This document shows positions 18,899 through 50,380 of a stretch of 64,000 nt of DNA, one piece after another. The notes beneath the pieces are model-generated. The model saw only the letters and a program-made list of their open reading frames with translations, had not been told where the DNA came from and did no database searches. Source of the DNA: Ascaris suum (lineage: Eukaryota; Nematoda; Chromadorea; Rhabditida; Ascarididae); assembly GCA_013433145.1 (NCBI GenBank), contig CM024168.1:16879868-16943867 (forward strand), read 5' to 3'. A program made the position numbers and the translations under genes. Positions within the stretch are counted from its first letter, which is position 1; the number at the start of each line of letters is the position of its first letter.

Positions 18899-19666
18899 AT
18901 AAACGGAAATTTATTTCGATAATTTTTCTTCGACGATTTCTTCTGTCAACCCCGCTTTCATTCAATTATTTCTAGCCTAAATTCAAAAGCAATTATTTTC
19001 ACTTAACGGTACAGGCTAGATGATTTCATTTTATTGCTGTTGATAACTTCTTTTGATTGCACGCGAGAATAAAACATCTCTTTCGCATTCGCTTCTCGTT
19101 GAACTCTCGAATCAATGAATATTTTTGAAAGCTCTCATCAATGCCTCAAAAACGTATATTCTATGGATCGATACCTGTCGGTTGAATGTGAATCATGAGC
19201 TCATGAAATATGAGAAAAAAAATCTCCGAATCAAATCTCCTAATCAAAATACCGAATAGTTCTTGCAGAAGTCGAAATTACAAGTTTAAGTTTGAAAAAG
19301 TTTTTCTTTTCTTGACGAGATTGCATTTTTAAATTGGAGAAAACAAATTCAAAAAATCTTTTTTTTTTTTAGTGAAAATAATTTCGTTCTTTTTTTTTCT
19401 CAGATGAAATTTGAATAAAGTAAGCAACGATTTGCGCGAAATAGTCTATTAATATTGCAGTTGAAAATTTTAATCAATGATAATTAAGCGTTAGATCGTT
19501 GCAAAAATCAACTACGCTTGTAAACGAACCACGCATCTTATCCACTACACATAGAATAAATGGCTTAGTTTCTGTCGAGTAATACATTGCTCACAGGTAG
19601 TTAACAATGGAAATGTTTCAAGCATTAAATATTTATATATACTCGTTGATCATATTGATTGATTGA

Positions 19667-19843
19667 TTGGCGTGTTATGAGGTGTTACATCACCTGTTTA
19701 CCACCTCACTAGGGTGCAATATCATTTCTTTGGAGCGGGACAAAACGCCGATTATTCAAAATGCCGTCGCGGAAACGTCGACTATCAAAAATGCCGATCA
19801 TCAAAGTGTCAACTTGCAAAACATCGACTACAATAAATTTTAG
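19667..19843 (+). CDS. Candidate terminal exon over a degenerate 15-bp repeat
   Basis: A 58-codon open frame without an early Met includes ACYEVLHHLFTTSLGCNIIS and then a stretch of about five-residue periodicity (NADHQ, SVNLQ, NIDYN) before TAG. The underlying DNA is a degenerate tandem repeat of 14-16 bases, and the other two + frames are also largely open through it. It may be a coding repeat or a decayed minisatellite. The five-residue period recalls pentapeptide-repeat spacing, but this may be coincidence. Confidence 0.25.
   Translation: MACYEVLHHLFTTSLGCNIISLERDKTPIIQNAVAETSTIKNADHQSVNLQNIDYNKF
19739..19832. repeat. Degenerate 14-16 bp tandem repeat, about 6 copies
   Basis: Consensus AAAATGCCGATTATC, with copies differing at several positions. 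The + frames stay largely open through it. Confidence 0.75.
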
Positions 19844-21580
19844 AAACAAATCGACGCTAGATAAACGAAGAGGAAGTTAGTTGATGATAAACTTGTGAAG
19901 TTAGAGTACTTACAAAGTGTCGAGCTATTATAAAGTTGCAAATACGTCTTTCACCGCATTAATTGTATTCATTGCAGTGGGATATTTAAGCAGCTGCTTT
20001 TATTCCTTATGCTAAAATATTTCACTATGCATTTCGTTTGATCACAATTGCATGAATGCAATATTTTCTTCGGCTTTCGCTATTGCAATGGTTCCGGCAT
20101 AAAGCCTTAAGTGAAAAGAATTGAAGCTGACATCAAAAAGTGCAAAATTATGGCCTAGTACGCTTATCGATTAACTCTGCATGATTGTCACCAATTTATC
20201 CATAAAAATTCGCTTCAATGATTTCCTTTCTCATTTATGTTGGAAGTCGTTGAGTTTGCTTATATTTTCATTTGTTTCGTTTTGTTCAACTCGAAATTTA
20301 GTTATTTTTCAAAGTGTTTTTTTTTCTTCATAAATTCTCTACGTTCAATAAATTTATCAATTTCCACAAATTCCATGAATCCATAAATTCTGGAAATTCA
20401 TAAATTCTCTAAATCGATCAAATAAAAGAGTACATTTCAAGATCGTAGTAGCATTTTTATTGAAAAAGCTTTTATTTATCTGACATTGTTGTTGCTTGTT
20501 TTTTTTTTCCCCATCTACCTTTTACTATACAATCCTACAAAAATGTGTATTTCATTTTATGTGGACATGTTGTTTTTTATTTGCAATTTTTTAAAAAAAT
20601 TCACCCTAATTTCGTGCTTATATTTCTTCAATATATTTATTGCTTTATTTCTAACCATTTTAATAATAGGAATTTCTTTAGTTAAATGCATTAATAAGTC
20701 GTATTTATGAATGCGAAATATTTTGAAAAAGTAGTTATTTTATGAATGTAATGCTTATCGAATAAATGAGTATATTTATATATATTCGTCAGTAATAGTT
20801 TCCTCAATTATTAATCATATTTGCTTTTGGCGTTTTTGAAAATTTCAGAAATTTTGTGGATATATTAATTTATTCATTGAGTTTACCTTCAATTTTTCCA
20901 CTGTACTTCCTCCTCAAATTTTATCCCAAATATCCCTTCCATTAAATATGGTTAACGTTTTAGTAGTGATCATTTCGATCGTTACAATAGTAACTGATGA
21001 GAATACGCTTCTGTCAGCAACTGAGCGGGAGGATTTTTTCTCGCAACGAAACCTCTAGTAGTAAATTCGCTCGATGAAAACTAACCGAATATCCGGCTCA
21101 TAATCGTATTTCGATTCGTTGATAACCATCACTATCTTATAGACGATATTTTCACATTGAGCTTTTTTGTCCGATCGCTATCATTTCTACTTCTTCGTTC
21201 ATCGTTAACCTCCACAACAAAAATTACCTCTAATAAATCAATTTTTTTTTCTTTTCATCTAATTTTCAATGCAATTTTATTTTGCAAACAAAACATATTC
21301 AACAATATTATTTATTCAAATTTTTGAAACATCATCAATACTTGTTGTAGAAGTGTGAAAACTGTTGTACTGTTACAGTGGTTTTCATGTCAGAAATCGA
21401 CAGATCATTTTGAATTGTTTGATGGCAAAAGAAAAAAAAACAACTTTTGAAGGCCGTCATTTTATGGCATCGTTGGTTTCGAAATTGACAAATTCTATTC
21501 ATAATGACACATGCTGATCGTGCATCAAAGCCCAACGCCTATTTTTTTGACGTTCCAATCAAATGCATAAATCGATTCAG
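19844..21580. other. No supported gene
   Basis: AT-rich with a hydrophobic low-complexity frame at 20486-20710 that I do not regard as coding. Confidence 0.5.
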
Positions 21581-21661
21581 CTGTCACTAAGTCATATACG
21601 GTTAAACACCTATCGAACAACACGTTGACAGTTGCATCTCACAATCAGGAAAGCAATAATG
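21581..21661 (+). CDS. Candidate internal exon, unrecognised
   Basis: Bounded by ATCGATTCAG acceptor and AATG|GTGAGC donor, 81 bases. Open only sensibly in one frame (lead 2, out 1), giving VTKSYTVKHLSNNTLTVASH and NQESNN. The Ser/Thr/Asn-rich, hydrophilic reading and strong borders suggest a real exon. No neighbour in matching phase was found with confidence. Confidence 0.28.
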
Positions 21662-21833
21662 GTGAGCGCGCACACTTTAAGAGCATCCTCATTCCACCGA
21701 CAATCTTCGTAGTAAAATAGTCTTCATGCGCTTATAGTTTATGTTGTTTTCTTTTGACTGTTGTTATGTTCAGTTAAGCAAATATATGAAATGCCCTTGC
21801 TAGTGGTAATAATCGAATTTCAAGTTTTCAGCA

Positions 21834-21907
21834 TGGTTAGTTCCAGGAATTTTCCTGGTGGTTAATTCCAGAAATTTTCCTGATCGCCAGTTCCAGAAAT
21901 TTTCCTG
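21834..21907. repeat. 25-bp tandem repeat, 3 copies, each with an inverted repeat
   Basis: Copies begin at 21834, 21859 and 21884 and share TTCCAGAAATTTTCC. The first copy contains the near-palindrome CCAGGAATTTTCCTGG. Confidence 0.92.
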
Positions 21908-23371
21908 CAAAGTAGAGAATTTTTTAAAATGTGAATTAGGAGTTTGGCGATGATATCTCTATACGATGTACCGATCTCGCTGCTAATTTCATTCCTCAAA
22001 CACTTTGATATAAGTGGAAAAGATTTTTCATATTCCTCTCGTTTTATTCACCGCTTTATCAGTGCTATGAAAGTGTCATGTGAATATTGAATCCTGTCTT
22101 GTATAATGCTTCAAAAAAAGCTTACAAATAAAGCCTATGGTCCTTTAATGTAAATAATACCGTCAATGAAGAGAGGTTAGCCATGATATTTTCTTACCTA
22201 CCAGTATAGTTACATTAACAATTTCGTCCTGAGACGACAATAGCTGATATATTAAAAGATCATTCTCACCTGTGTTTTAATCTAAACATCATATTTAAGT
22301 ATCTGTCAAGATGGATACATTTTTTTTAAATTTATAAATAATTCTATCAGTTAATCAACCTTTTTTTTCCAATTTTTTAAATGCAGTTATCTCTATTTTC
22401 TTCGTTTTATCATTCCTAGCAAAAGAACTTGGATACTTTCATGAGATCTTTGTTGTCTTCAATTTATTTTTCTTTATTATCTCACCGTTTTCTTCGCTGT
22501 AATCTCAAAATAAGTTATATTATTGTGTTATGTTGTTATTCTCTTTTATTATCTTTTCATGGTTAATTAATATGTAATTTCATTGGTCATTGCATTAACG
22601 TCGTCCATACGGGGCAACATAAGGTGACAATATCCTGAGAAATATTCTAGGCTCGAATCTCATAACACCAATTCTTTACACTAGCAATCGGATTTCGTTT
22701 TTTCCTCTATCAATATTTGCTTCATTTAAAAATTGCTAAAATTTGAAGAATTTAAATCAGTTTCAGATTTGAATATTCAACTCCTTTCAATCTTAAGCAA
22801 TGGAATTTTTGAGAATAAAATATTTCCACTCAGAGAGTTAAAATCGCAATTAACTATTCAATGATGATTGTATTTTATCTGCGAGATTCGAGTGTTTTTC
22901 GTCGTTTCTTTTCCGCTCTTTTTTCTTTATTTATTCTAATGTCTTTGATTAGTGCCGAAATTTCCTTATATAAAATTTTAATGACTCATTACCTCTTTTT
23001 TTTTTGCATTTCTTTCAATAACGGCCGTTCTCTCGTTTTGTTCTTCAGTGTCATTCGTTTTGGCGGTCATTTCTTCTCAATCTTTCAATTTCAAGTTTAA
23101 TATCCTAAATTATTATATGCAAAAAATTGCTTTATTTCTTTTGCTTTGAAATAATCTTTTTTTTTTCAAATTATATTTCAAATGAAAATTTTCGTAAATT
23201 TTTAGAACACAAAAAAAAAACCGAAAAATGAGGAGAAGTTTAGGTGAAATCGAAGAATTCTACATTATTAATAAAGAAACCTACAGTTTTAAAGTATTTG
23301 CACTGATCCTAAATTTGTTTTCTTGGCTTCGATTTTTTTTTTGCTCTAGCAGTATTCTATCACAAAGCATC

Positions 23372-23506
<135 letters not shown>

Positions 23507-23921
23507 CTGAAAAAAATCTTGACATCTTTTGATACTTTCAAAGGAAAGCAGTTAGGACCGTCAATTTCTTAGTTAGATGAGTCAAACCTTCATTTCTATT
23601 ATTTTCGAAATCTTTATCTTTTTTTCTGATAGGAGAGTTTAGAAAATATTGATAAATGTGGAATAGATAGATGCACATATTTATGAAGCACTATCTATGT
23701 ATGCTCTTTCTTTTAATTCAGCTCATACATCGCTCTCCTTCATTCCCTATCTTCATCGATGCGCCAACAGCGCCCTTAACAATGGGCATTTTTCTTATGC
23801 AAAAATGAAGACGTTTTATCAATTAAAAGCCATATTGTTTTCAAATGTGTTCAATTGTGATGTTTGTTTGCACCATTGTAGGCGCATTTTTTTTTTAATT
23901 TTATTTTTTATTCCAATACAG

Positions 23922-24135
23922 CATCACTTCTTCATTGCCGCTGTTGAGCTTTTGTTTACAATCATCTCACTCAATTCATATCAATTTGAGTGTTTATTTT
24001 TCTATTGTGCTTTTCGCACGAATTTGTGTCTCTCTAATCGTTGCAATAATGCTTCAAATGTTTTGCAAATCAAACGAATCTCGTAAAGATGTCTACTTAT
24101 GTGGACGGATGCGGATAGATTTTCCTTCTACCTGA
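23922..24135 (+). CDS. Candidate terminal exon with one transmembrane helix
   Basis: After a CCAATACAG acceptor the frame stays open for 70 residues to TGA. It holds a hydrophobic helix (VYFSIVLFARICVSLIVAIM) followed by a charged, probably cytosolic tail (KSNESRKDVYLCGRMRIDF). An overlapping frame from 23697 (129 codons) is the rival. No family recognised. Confidence 0.27.
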
Positions 24136-26271
<2,136 letters not shown>

Positions 26272-26432
26272 TTTTATTGCTTTCACAGTGACCTACGACC
26301 TATCATCATTTTACTGCTGATTTAGACACGCACGCCTATTAAACGAAATGCTCTACTTTAGAGAGCAAGTAAAATGGAGTTAACTCACTGGGCACATCTG
26401 AAATTTTATTGCCTCATTTAGTCGTCGAGAGG

Positions 26433-26684
26433 GAATGTCGTTTTCGTGTGAATGGAGCTCGTTTTGGATTTTGCATTTATTTGATTGTGTTGCTTTTATA
26501 TGTTATCGATGAGAGTCGAGAATTGGCTCTTAGCGATTGGTGGTATACCTCTTTAATTGATGCGTTGATTCCTATTTCTAGGGGACGGTGCAATTACCTC
26601 TTTTATTTCGATCTTTCACTGTTTTATTCCTTCAGAAAGTTACTGATAAAGGATGACGATTTATATCAGCGATATATGATATAG
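26433..26684 (+). CDS. Candidate exon with hydrophobic helix upstream of the SLC6 gene
   Basis: After a CCTCATTTAG acceptor one frame reads VERECRFRVNGARFGFCIYL, a hydrophobic helix to about 26510, then an acidic stretch, and stays open to 26684. A donor GTATAC at 26542 would end it earlier. It could be an upstream exon of the SLC6 gene or a separate small gene; there is an in-frame stop just before the SLC6 ATG, which argues against a fusion. Confidence 0.22.
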   Translation, partial: ECRFRVNGARFGFCIYLIVLLLYVIDESRELALSDWWYTSLIDALIPISRGRCNYLFYFDLSLFYSFRKLLIKDDDLYQRYMI

Positions 26685-27069
26685 GATAATCCGGACATAC
26701 TTTCGCGTCTGAAAACGCAATCTCATTTAAGAATTAATATGGGAGTGTAAAGCGCTTGCAATAGCAAATGTGTTTCCTTTTCTGTCGTTCTTCTTATTGA
26801 AAGCGTTATGTAGGTATCACTTAGTCTTTTCGCATCTTGTTCCCTCCCGAATCCTTCATGGAAACTTCGTTAAGCTGAAAAGATAAGTACCATCAAATAA
26901 TTTCACTATTTATACACTCATCTCACTTTTACAATCTGCAAAAATTTGCGGTACACTCCTTTTACCTAGCCAATACAACGATGTATTACTGGCTATATAT
27001 AGCATGCTTTTGGTGAAGATGTGGTTTCAATTCTAAGTACCAATTCAGTATCAATTCTAGGTCAGGTGA

Positions 27070-36639
<9,570 letters not shown>

Positions 36640-36658
36640 TCACCCGTGCGAAACGTCG

Positions 36659-36664
36659 AATAAA
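36659..36664 (+). promoter_or_regulatory. Polyadenylation signal AATAAA of the SLC6 gene
   Basis: A canonical AATAAA lies 20 bases after the TAA stop of the 16th SLC6 exon. Its position supports the short last exon and the end of the transcription unit. Confidence 0.5.
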
Positions 36665-37135
36665 TTTCTTCGAACTGCCAAAGCGTGATTCGTTTATTTT
36701 CTCTATTATCAAAGTAACGCATGAAAATCCTCACTAAACGATAGTGTTGCTCTGCCTTTCTCACTTTTTTATCTAAGCGACTATTTCATTTGAGATACTT
36801 TTTTTTTTTTTGAATGTGTGATATTGTTATAATTAATTATTTATCGCGGAGTAGTTGCTTTCAATTCCAGAAAATATTGGATAATTTCTCTACTAATACG
36901 TCAGATTCTTTGCAGAAAGCATAGAGTGCAACAATTCACTATCGTTATCTACTCTTTTTGGATTGTTCGAAAATTTCAAAGAAAAACATTTGGGAAGATA
37001 AGTTTATTTTCGGGATAAAGCATTAGAATATACGATTAGTTTTCATTATGAAGTGAATTTATTCCAGTGATTTGCCTATACTTTCCGTTGTGCGCTTTTC
37101 GACAACGTCTCCTTAATTTATACCCCTCTTAACTT

Positions 37136-37596
37136 ATGGCTCGGGCATTTGTTCATATAGTTAAGAAAAACATTGTAAGTTGTCTTATCTTTTTCCATCT
37201 TCCTGCTTTCATTTTGTCGTTCTCCTGGGGGTAGTTTCATTTTTATGCCACTTTCGCAAATTTACATGCTAAATTTTTTGCAAATTTCTCTTATATTCAA
37301 ATGAGAGAACGTCAGCTCTCTTATTAACTAGCACCACTCCTACAAAGCCGAGTTCTTTTTCAGTTCTCGTCCGTTAAATATTTTTATTTTTTTGTATTGA
37401 TAGTAAGCGTGAAATCATGGCAAATTCTTTCTTGCAGCCTTATATATTTTTGAGTCTTGATGCAGTTCCGTATATCGGTTATCGATTTATTGATCCTGTC
37501 CAAGTTGATCATCCATACCACTTTTTTTGGAAATTTTGCTTTTCAATCCAAATGTATTATTGCGGAAGTAGTTTGCAAACTTTTTTGAGAGGCTAA
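37136..37596 (+). CDS. Small two-exon gene, unrecognised 65-residue protein
   Basis: Exon 1 is 37136-37174: ATG, then 13 codons (MARAFVHIVKKNI) ending exactly at a GTAAGT donor. Exon 2 is 37438-37596, entered through TTTCTTGCAG in matching phase 0 and running to TAA. The product begins with a basic amphipathic stretch, then PYIFLSLDAVPYIGYRFIDP, then HPYHFFWKF. A hydrophobic half with a basic N-terminus would fit a small organellar or membrane protein, but I recognise no family. It lies 0.5 kb after the SLC6 polyadenylation signal on the same strand. An alternative acceptor at 37464-37465 would give a different frame, and a weak donor near 37571 could extend the gene. The ATG-to-GTAAGT exon plus phase match is the main evidence. 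Confidence 0.42.
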
Positions 37597-37648
37597 CTGA
37601 ATGGCTTTATGAATGATTAAATAATGATAACAGCGATTTGAAGTATAG

Positions 37649-37849
37649 CAGAACATCATTGTTCGCGCAAAACTTGAGGCAAATCTTAATTGCAAAAAGT
37701 CGAGAGTAGAGAAGTGCGGATGGAACTCGACAGATCCACGCCGATCCCTGACAAATGGACGGACCGTCAGGTGAATCAAATATTCAGGCAAATAAGATTT
37801 TTTTTTTTTAAAGCTAAGATGGAAGCGGACCGCAGTTTGCACTAAGTAA
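37649..37849 (+). CDS. Candidate terminal exon pair, unrecognised
   Basis: Exon 37649-37770 follows a TATAG acceptor and ends at GTCAG|GTGAAT; it encodes a hydrophilic stretch including KLEANLNCKKSRVEKCGWN. Exon 37819-37849 follows a T-rich acceptor in matching phase and ends RWKRTAVCTK then TAA. Base composition is richer in GC than the flanks. It may be the 3' part of the 37136 gene, but the only phase-compatible donor in that gene's exon 2 (about 37505) is weak. A minus-strand frame of 106 codons (37543-37863) overlaps both and is the rival reading. Confidence 0.28.
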
Positions 37850-37881
37850 AATTTGCTGCTCATCGATACTTCAAAAATTTC

Positions 37882-38103
37882 ATGAATCGATCGTTTATGC
37901 TCAATGCTGATATGAAATTAATCGGATGCAACGAAAATCATGGCCGAATTTTGAGCTCCGGTCCAATGCTTCCGTATAAACTTCAGGACTTCGCTTTTCC
38001 GTCCCAAGAAAAAAAAAACTTATTTCTGGATAAAATTTTTCCCTTCATTTATATTGCAATAATAAATAAAAAAAAAAAAATCGGCAAATGCATATTTCTG
38101 TGA
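37882..38103 (+). CDS. Candidate ORF, 73 residues, unrecognised
   Basis: Open from a true ATG, starting MNRSFMLNADMKLIGCNENH and followed by a 30-residue mixed hydrophilic stretch. The 3' third crosses an A9 run and becomes Lys/Ile-rich low complexity, so the real coding part may end before 38010. Nothing recognised; it could be an exon or a chance frame. Confidence 0.2.
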   Translation: MNRSFMLNADMKLIGCNENHGRILSSGPMLPYKLQDFAFPSQEKKNLFLDKIFPFIYIAIINKKKKIGKCIFL

Positions 38104-40516
38104 GACTAGAATTGCAATGAAGTTGAATATTGCATTGTAAACTTTCTTGTCGTTTTTTTTTTCTTTCTAGTGTTTGTCGAAAAAAAAAGAAAATTCATTT
38201 CCGAAGTTTTTCTTATAATTTCATTACTCTTAAATTTTTACTAATATAAGATTTTGTTGTTTTTTTTTTTTTTGCTGTTATCAATTTCTCTACTAAGTGT
38301 ACATTTCGAAAAAAATGTATGAGGAGAAAATCATTAATATTTTGCGTAAGATATTATCGCGAATTTAGCTCGAGATTATTATTCAAAATTTATGCTTTTA
38401 AACGTTGCAACTTTTATCCAATTTGCTAACGTCTTATGCTCGTTCATTTGGAAAACGTTTGATATTCCGGGTTATCAAAAGTGAAGTGATTGCATAAACC
38501 TTTCATTTCTTCACCTATATAAGTAAATGATTGAGGCTGAAATCCTAGTAATTTCGTTCCACGCTATCACAAAAAACTTTTCGTTTATTTCTCTCTCAGA
38601 GTAAGAATGTCTTTTTTTTTCTTAGTTGTCGTTTTTTTTTGTTTTTATTTTTAGGTTCGTTCCGTTCTCAAACTTTTTTTTTTATTACTCGTGTGCCGTC
38701 GATATTAACATTGTTTATAAGCGAATTATCATCATTTGTATTTTTCTAATCAATAAAAAAAAAAATTCTTTTTTTTTTCAAACGTTTGGCTATTTTGCAT
38801 TGAATACTCGTCAGAAGTTCTTCATCCATTCTTCTAATATCGAACGACTTGTAAAGACTTATAAAATCTTGTAATAACGACTTGTAAAAACGCTCGAAGT
38901 GTGTGGTTTAATGAAACAATGCCCATTAAATAGCGCTCAACTGAAAATCATCAACGAATGGAATAAATGGAAAAAATGCGATCGACGAAAATCAACAAAT
39001 CAAGACTGATCAGATCGAACGATCAAACGTCCTCTAACATAGGATTAACGCATTTAGACGCATTTCATTCGATGCGAACAATTTTTTCTTCGCTAAATTT
39101 TCGAAAGGCCTACGCGCAAACACAATCAAAACATCTTTCATTTTTTGGAAATAGCACATAGGTTTAATAAATCAGAAGTACCATCATTTCAAAAGCGTTT
39201 GCAAGAAAATATCACATAGCTTTTTGCTCTAAAATATGCAACGTTGCTCTAACGTATTTTTAAATGATGACATAAAACTTACTTTTGCCTCGTTTAGTCT
39301 GTATCGATTCTATGACCTTCTTAACTCCTCCAACTTTACATAGGAATTCTCAAGTTTTTGCAGTGAAAATAACACCACTTACATAATAATCACTTCAAAA
39401 TTGCAAATTTTGCAATATGATTGAACACAGTAAACGGATAACATCTAGTATCATCGAAAAAAAAATGCATATTAGAAAAAGTGAACTATAATAAATGCTT
39501 GGTCGATTCAGAACTTTTTTGGATCGAATTACTCGCGATAACTTATCCAATAGGATTCAATAGGTGACATTAAAGGTGCCGATAATATTTCGGAACTACT
39601 TTTTAAAGAGAACTACCTAATGGTCTCATAGTTGACAGTTTAATCTCCAAGTATAGTTACGGGGAAAAGAAGAAGTAAGCACAAAAATATAAATCATACT
39701 CTTATAAATACTTTTAATGATCACCACGATTTACTTAAACAACGCCGAGAATATTCCTATTTTCTTGGGAGATCTATACGAGCAAAACAACCATACACCT
39801 AAAATGTTATATTTTACAACACTAAATAAGAGTAAGAGTATTAAGCATGAAATCATTTTTCTCTACGAAATATATATATAATTCTTAAAATCGCACTTAA
39901 AATTGCTCGAAATATGCAAACAAATGAAAAAAAAGCCCCTTTCTCCTCTTTTTTAATCACCTCTTTCTTCTCCATACCTTTAGCACTTTCTAGAACTTGA
40001 AGAATCTCATAAAAACTCTACTTGCACGTCTGTTTTTTCCTCTATAAAACCCAAGATTTAAAAAAAAGTCTACATATATATTTGTTTTTCCTCTTTATTA
40101 AATCTTTACAAAAATATCTTAGTAACGGCACAAAAGAGGTCCAATAAGAAATAAAAAACACATACATAACAACCGCTGATCGCCGTACAAAGATCAACCC
40201 TTAGGTATAAATGGTTCGACTAGAAAGTTTTACTCTTGCTTCGTTTTTGCTATACAGTGGGTGATATTCAAAATTCCTGAAAATGTGGCGATCCTACGCA
40301 CAATACTCTTCAGATCTAATTACTATTTGAAAACTCTCTCTCACGAGTCGATCGTCTATCTCTCCTTCCTCTTACCTGTCACCTACCTGTTAATCATCAC
40401 ATCTCTTGCTCTAGCACAGCCATCGATGTAATCAACCTCAGAATCCTTCGTAAAGATGCATTTGCCTCATCCAATTACACCTTCACCCGCTCCAAAATTT
40501 TTTAGCTTTTACTCTT
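38104..40516. other. Intergenic, strand-skew switch point
   Basis: No supported gene. T homopolymers on + give way to A homopolymers at about 39 kb. A TTTATT at 40094-40099, read on the minus strand as AATAAA, is a possible distal DDX52 polyadenylation signal. Confidence 0.5.
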
Positions 40517-49605
<9,089 letters not shown>

Positions 49606-50221
49606 CGGAAGAATATCAATGAAAATAACGACGCCTCAATGGAATAGTGGAAATATTGAGAAAAACCTCTTAGCGCAACAATTTCATAGAATTATATATA
49701 AGTGAAATTTTTGATTCGGGGCAACCAATTCATCGACGGATCCGAGTTTGCCTTCAAACTCAAAAAACTTCCCCTGGAAGTAATCCTTGATAACGACGTT
49801 TATTGTTTCGCTCGTTAAACGTTACGAAAAAAAAATAAAATACTTTAAAATTCTTGAAATTGAATCAGGATAATTGAATTGGTTCGAATTCGATTTGTGT
49901 GGAATAAATTTCGAGGAGCGAATGAAATGAGGGGAGAGCGCTTGGTGGGATGCTATGAATATAGCGAATATGACAGGTAAATTTAGTGATTTCTTCCACC
50001 TGGAATTCTCTTCGTTCTATCGGCTATAGAAATTCTACCACGGTAACGTCGAATTCAACGATTCGCATGGTTATTGCAGTTTAAATTGGTAGAATCTTGG
50101 AGTCATCTGGTGCACTAGGACTCGAGCTCAGCATGAGATGGGTAGACTTCTATGAACTCTGGAGGACAACTAAGTTAATGAAGCCACGTATAGTACCTTA
50201 ATAAAAGACAGCACAGTTACA

Positions 50222-50380
50222 ATGAAGCTGGACACATTGGTTCGAAACAGCGAACGAGCAGCGCGTATCCCGCCCAAGAGTACGCAGCACTACCATAACC
50301 GGCCCTCTTGTCTACAAGGGATTTCTAACGGTACAAAAGCGTATCACAGAAACCCTCAAAGTTGCAATTTGAGTATGTAA
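50222..50380 (+). CDS. Candidate small ORF in a GC-rich island, 52 residues
   Basis: ATG to TAA, starting MKLDTLVRNSERAARIPPKS and continuing hydrophilic with His, Pro and two Cys. An AG eight bases before it could be a trans-splice acceptor. GC content is far above the flanks. The minus strand of the same block is also open for 35 codons with a Lys-Arg pair followed by AGYGSAAYSWAGY, so strand is undecided. It lies 0.6 kb upstream of the DDX52 start. Confidence 0.25.
   Translation: MKLDTLVRNSERAARIPPKSTQHYHNRPSCLQGISNGTKAYHRNPQSCNLSM

Larger units (their letters stand above)
15206..19666. other. No supported gene
   Basis: Very AT-rich to 16060, then the minisatellite. GC-richer blocks at 16600-16790 (crossing a G12 run) and 17140-17400 have open frames on both strands without a consistent splice pattern. 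The remainder is AT-rich. Confidence 0.5.

Noticed and set aside
22645..22665. GGCTCGAATCTC, resembling a tRNA B box.
   Set aside because: No matching A box, acceptor stem or anticodon arm could be folded around it.
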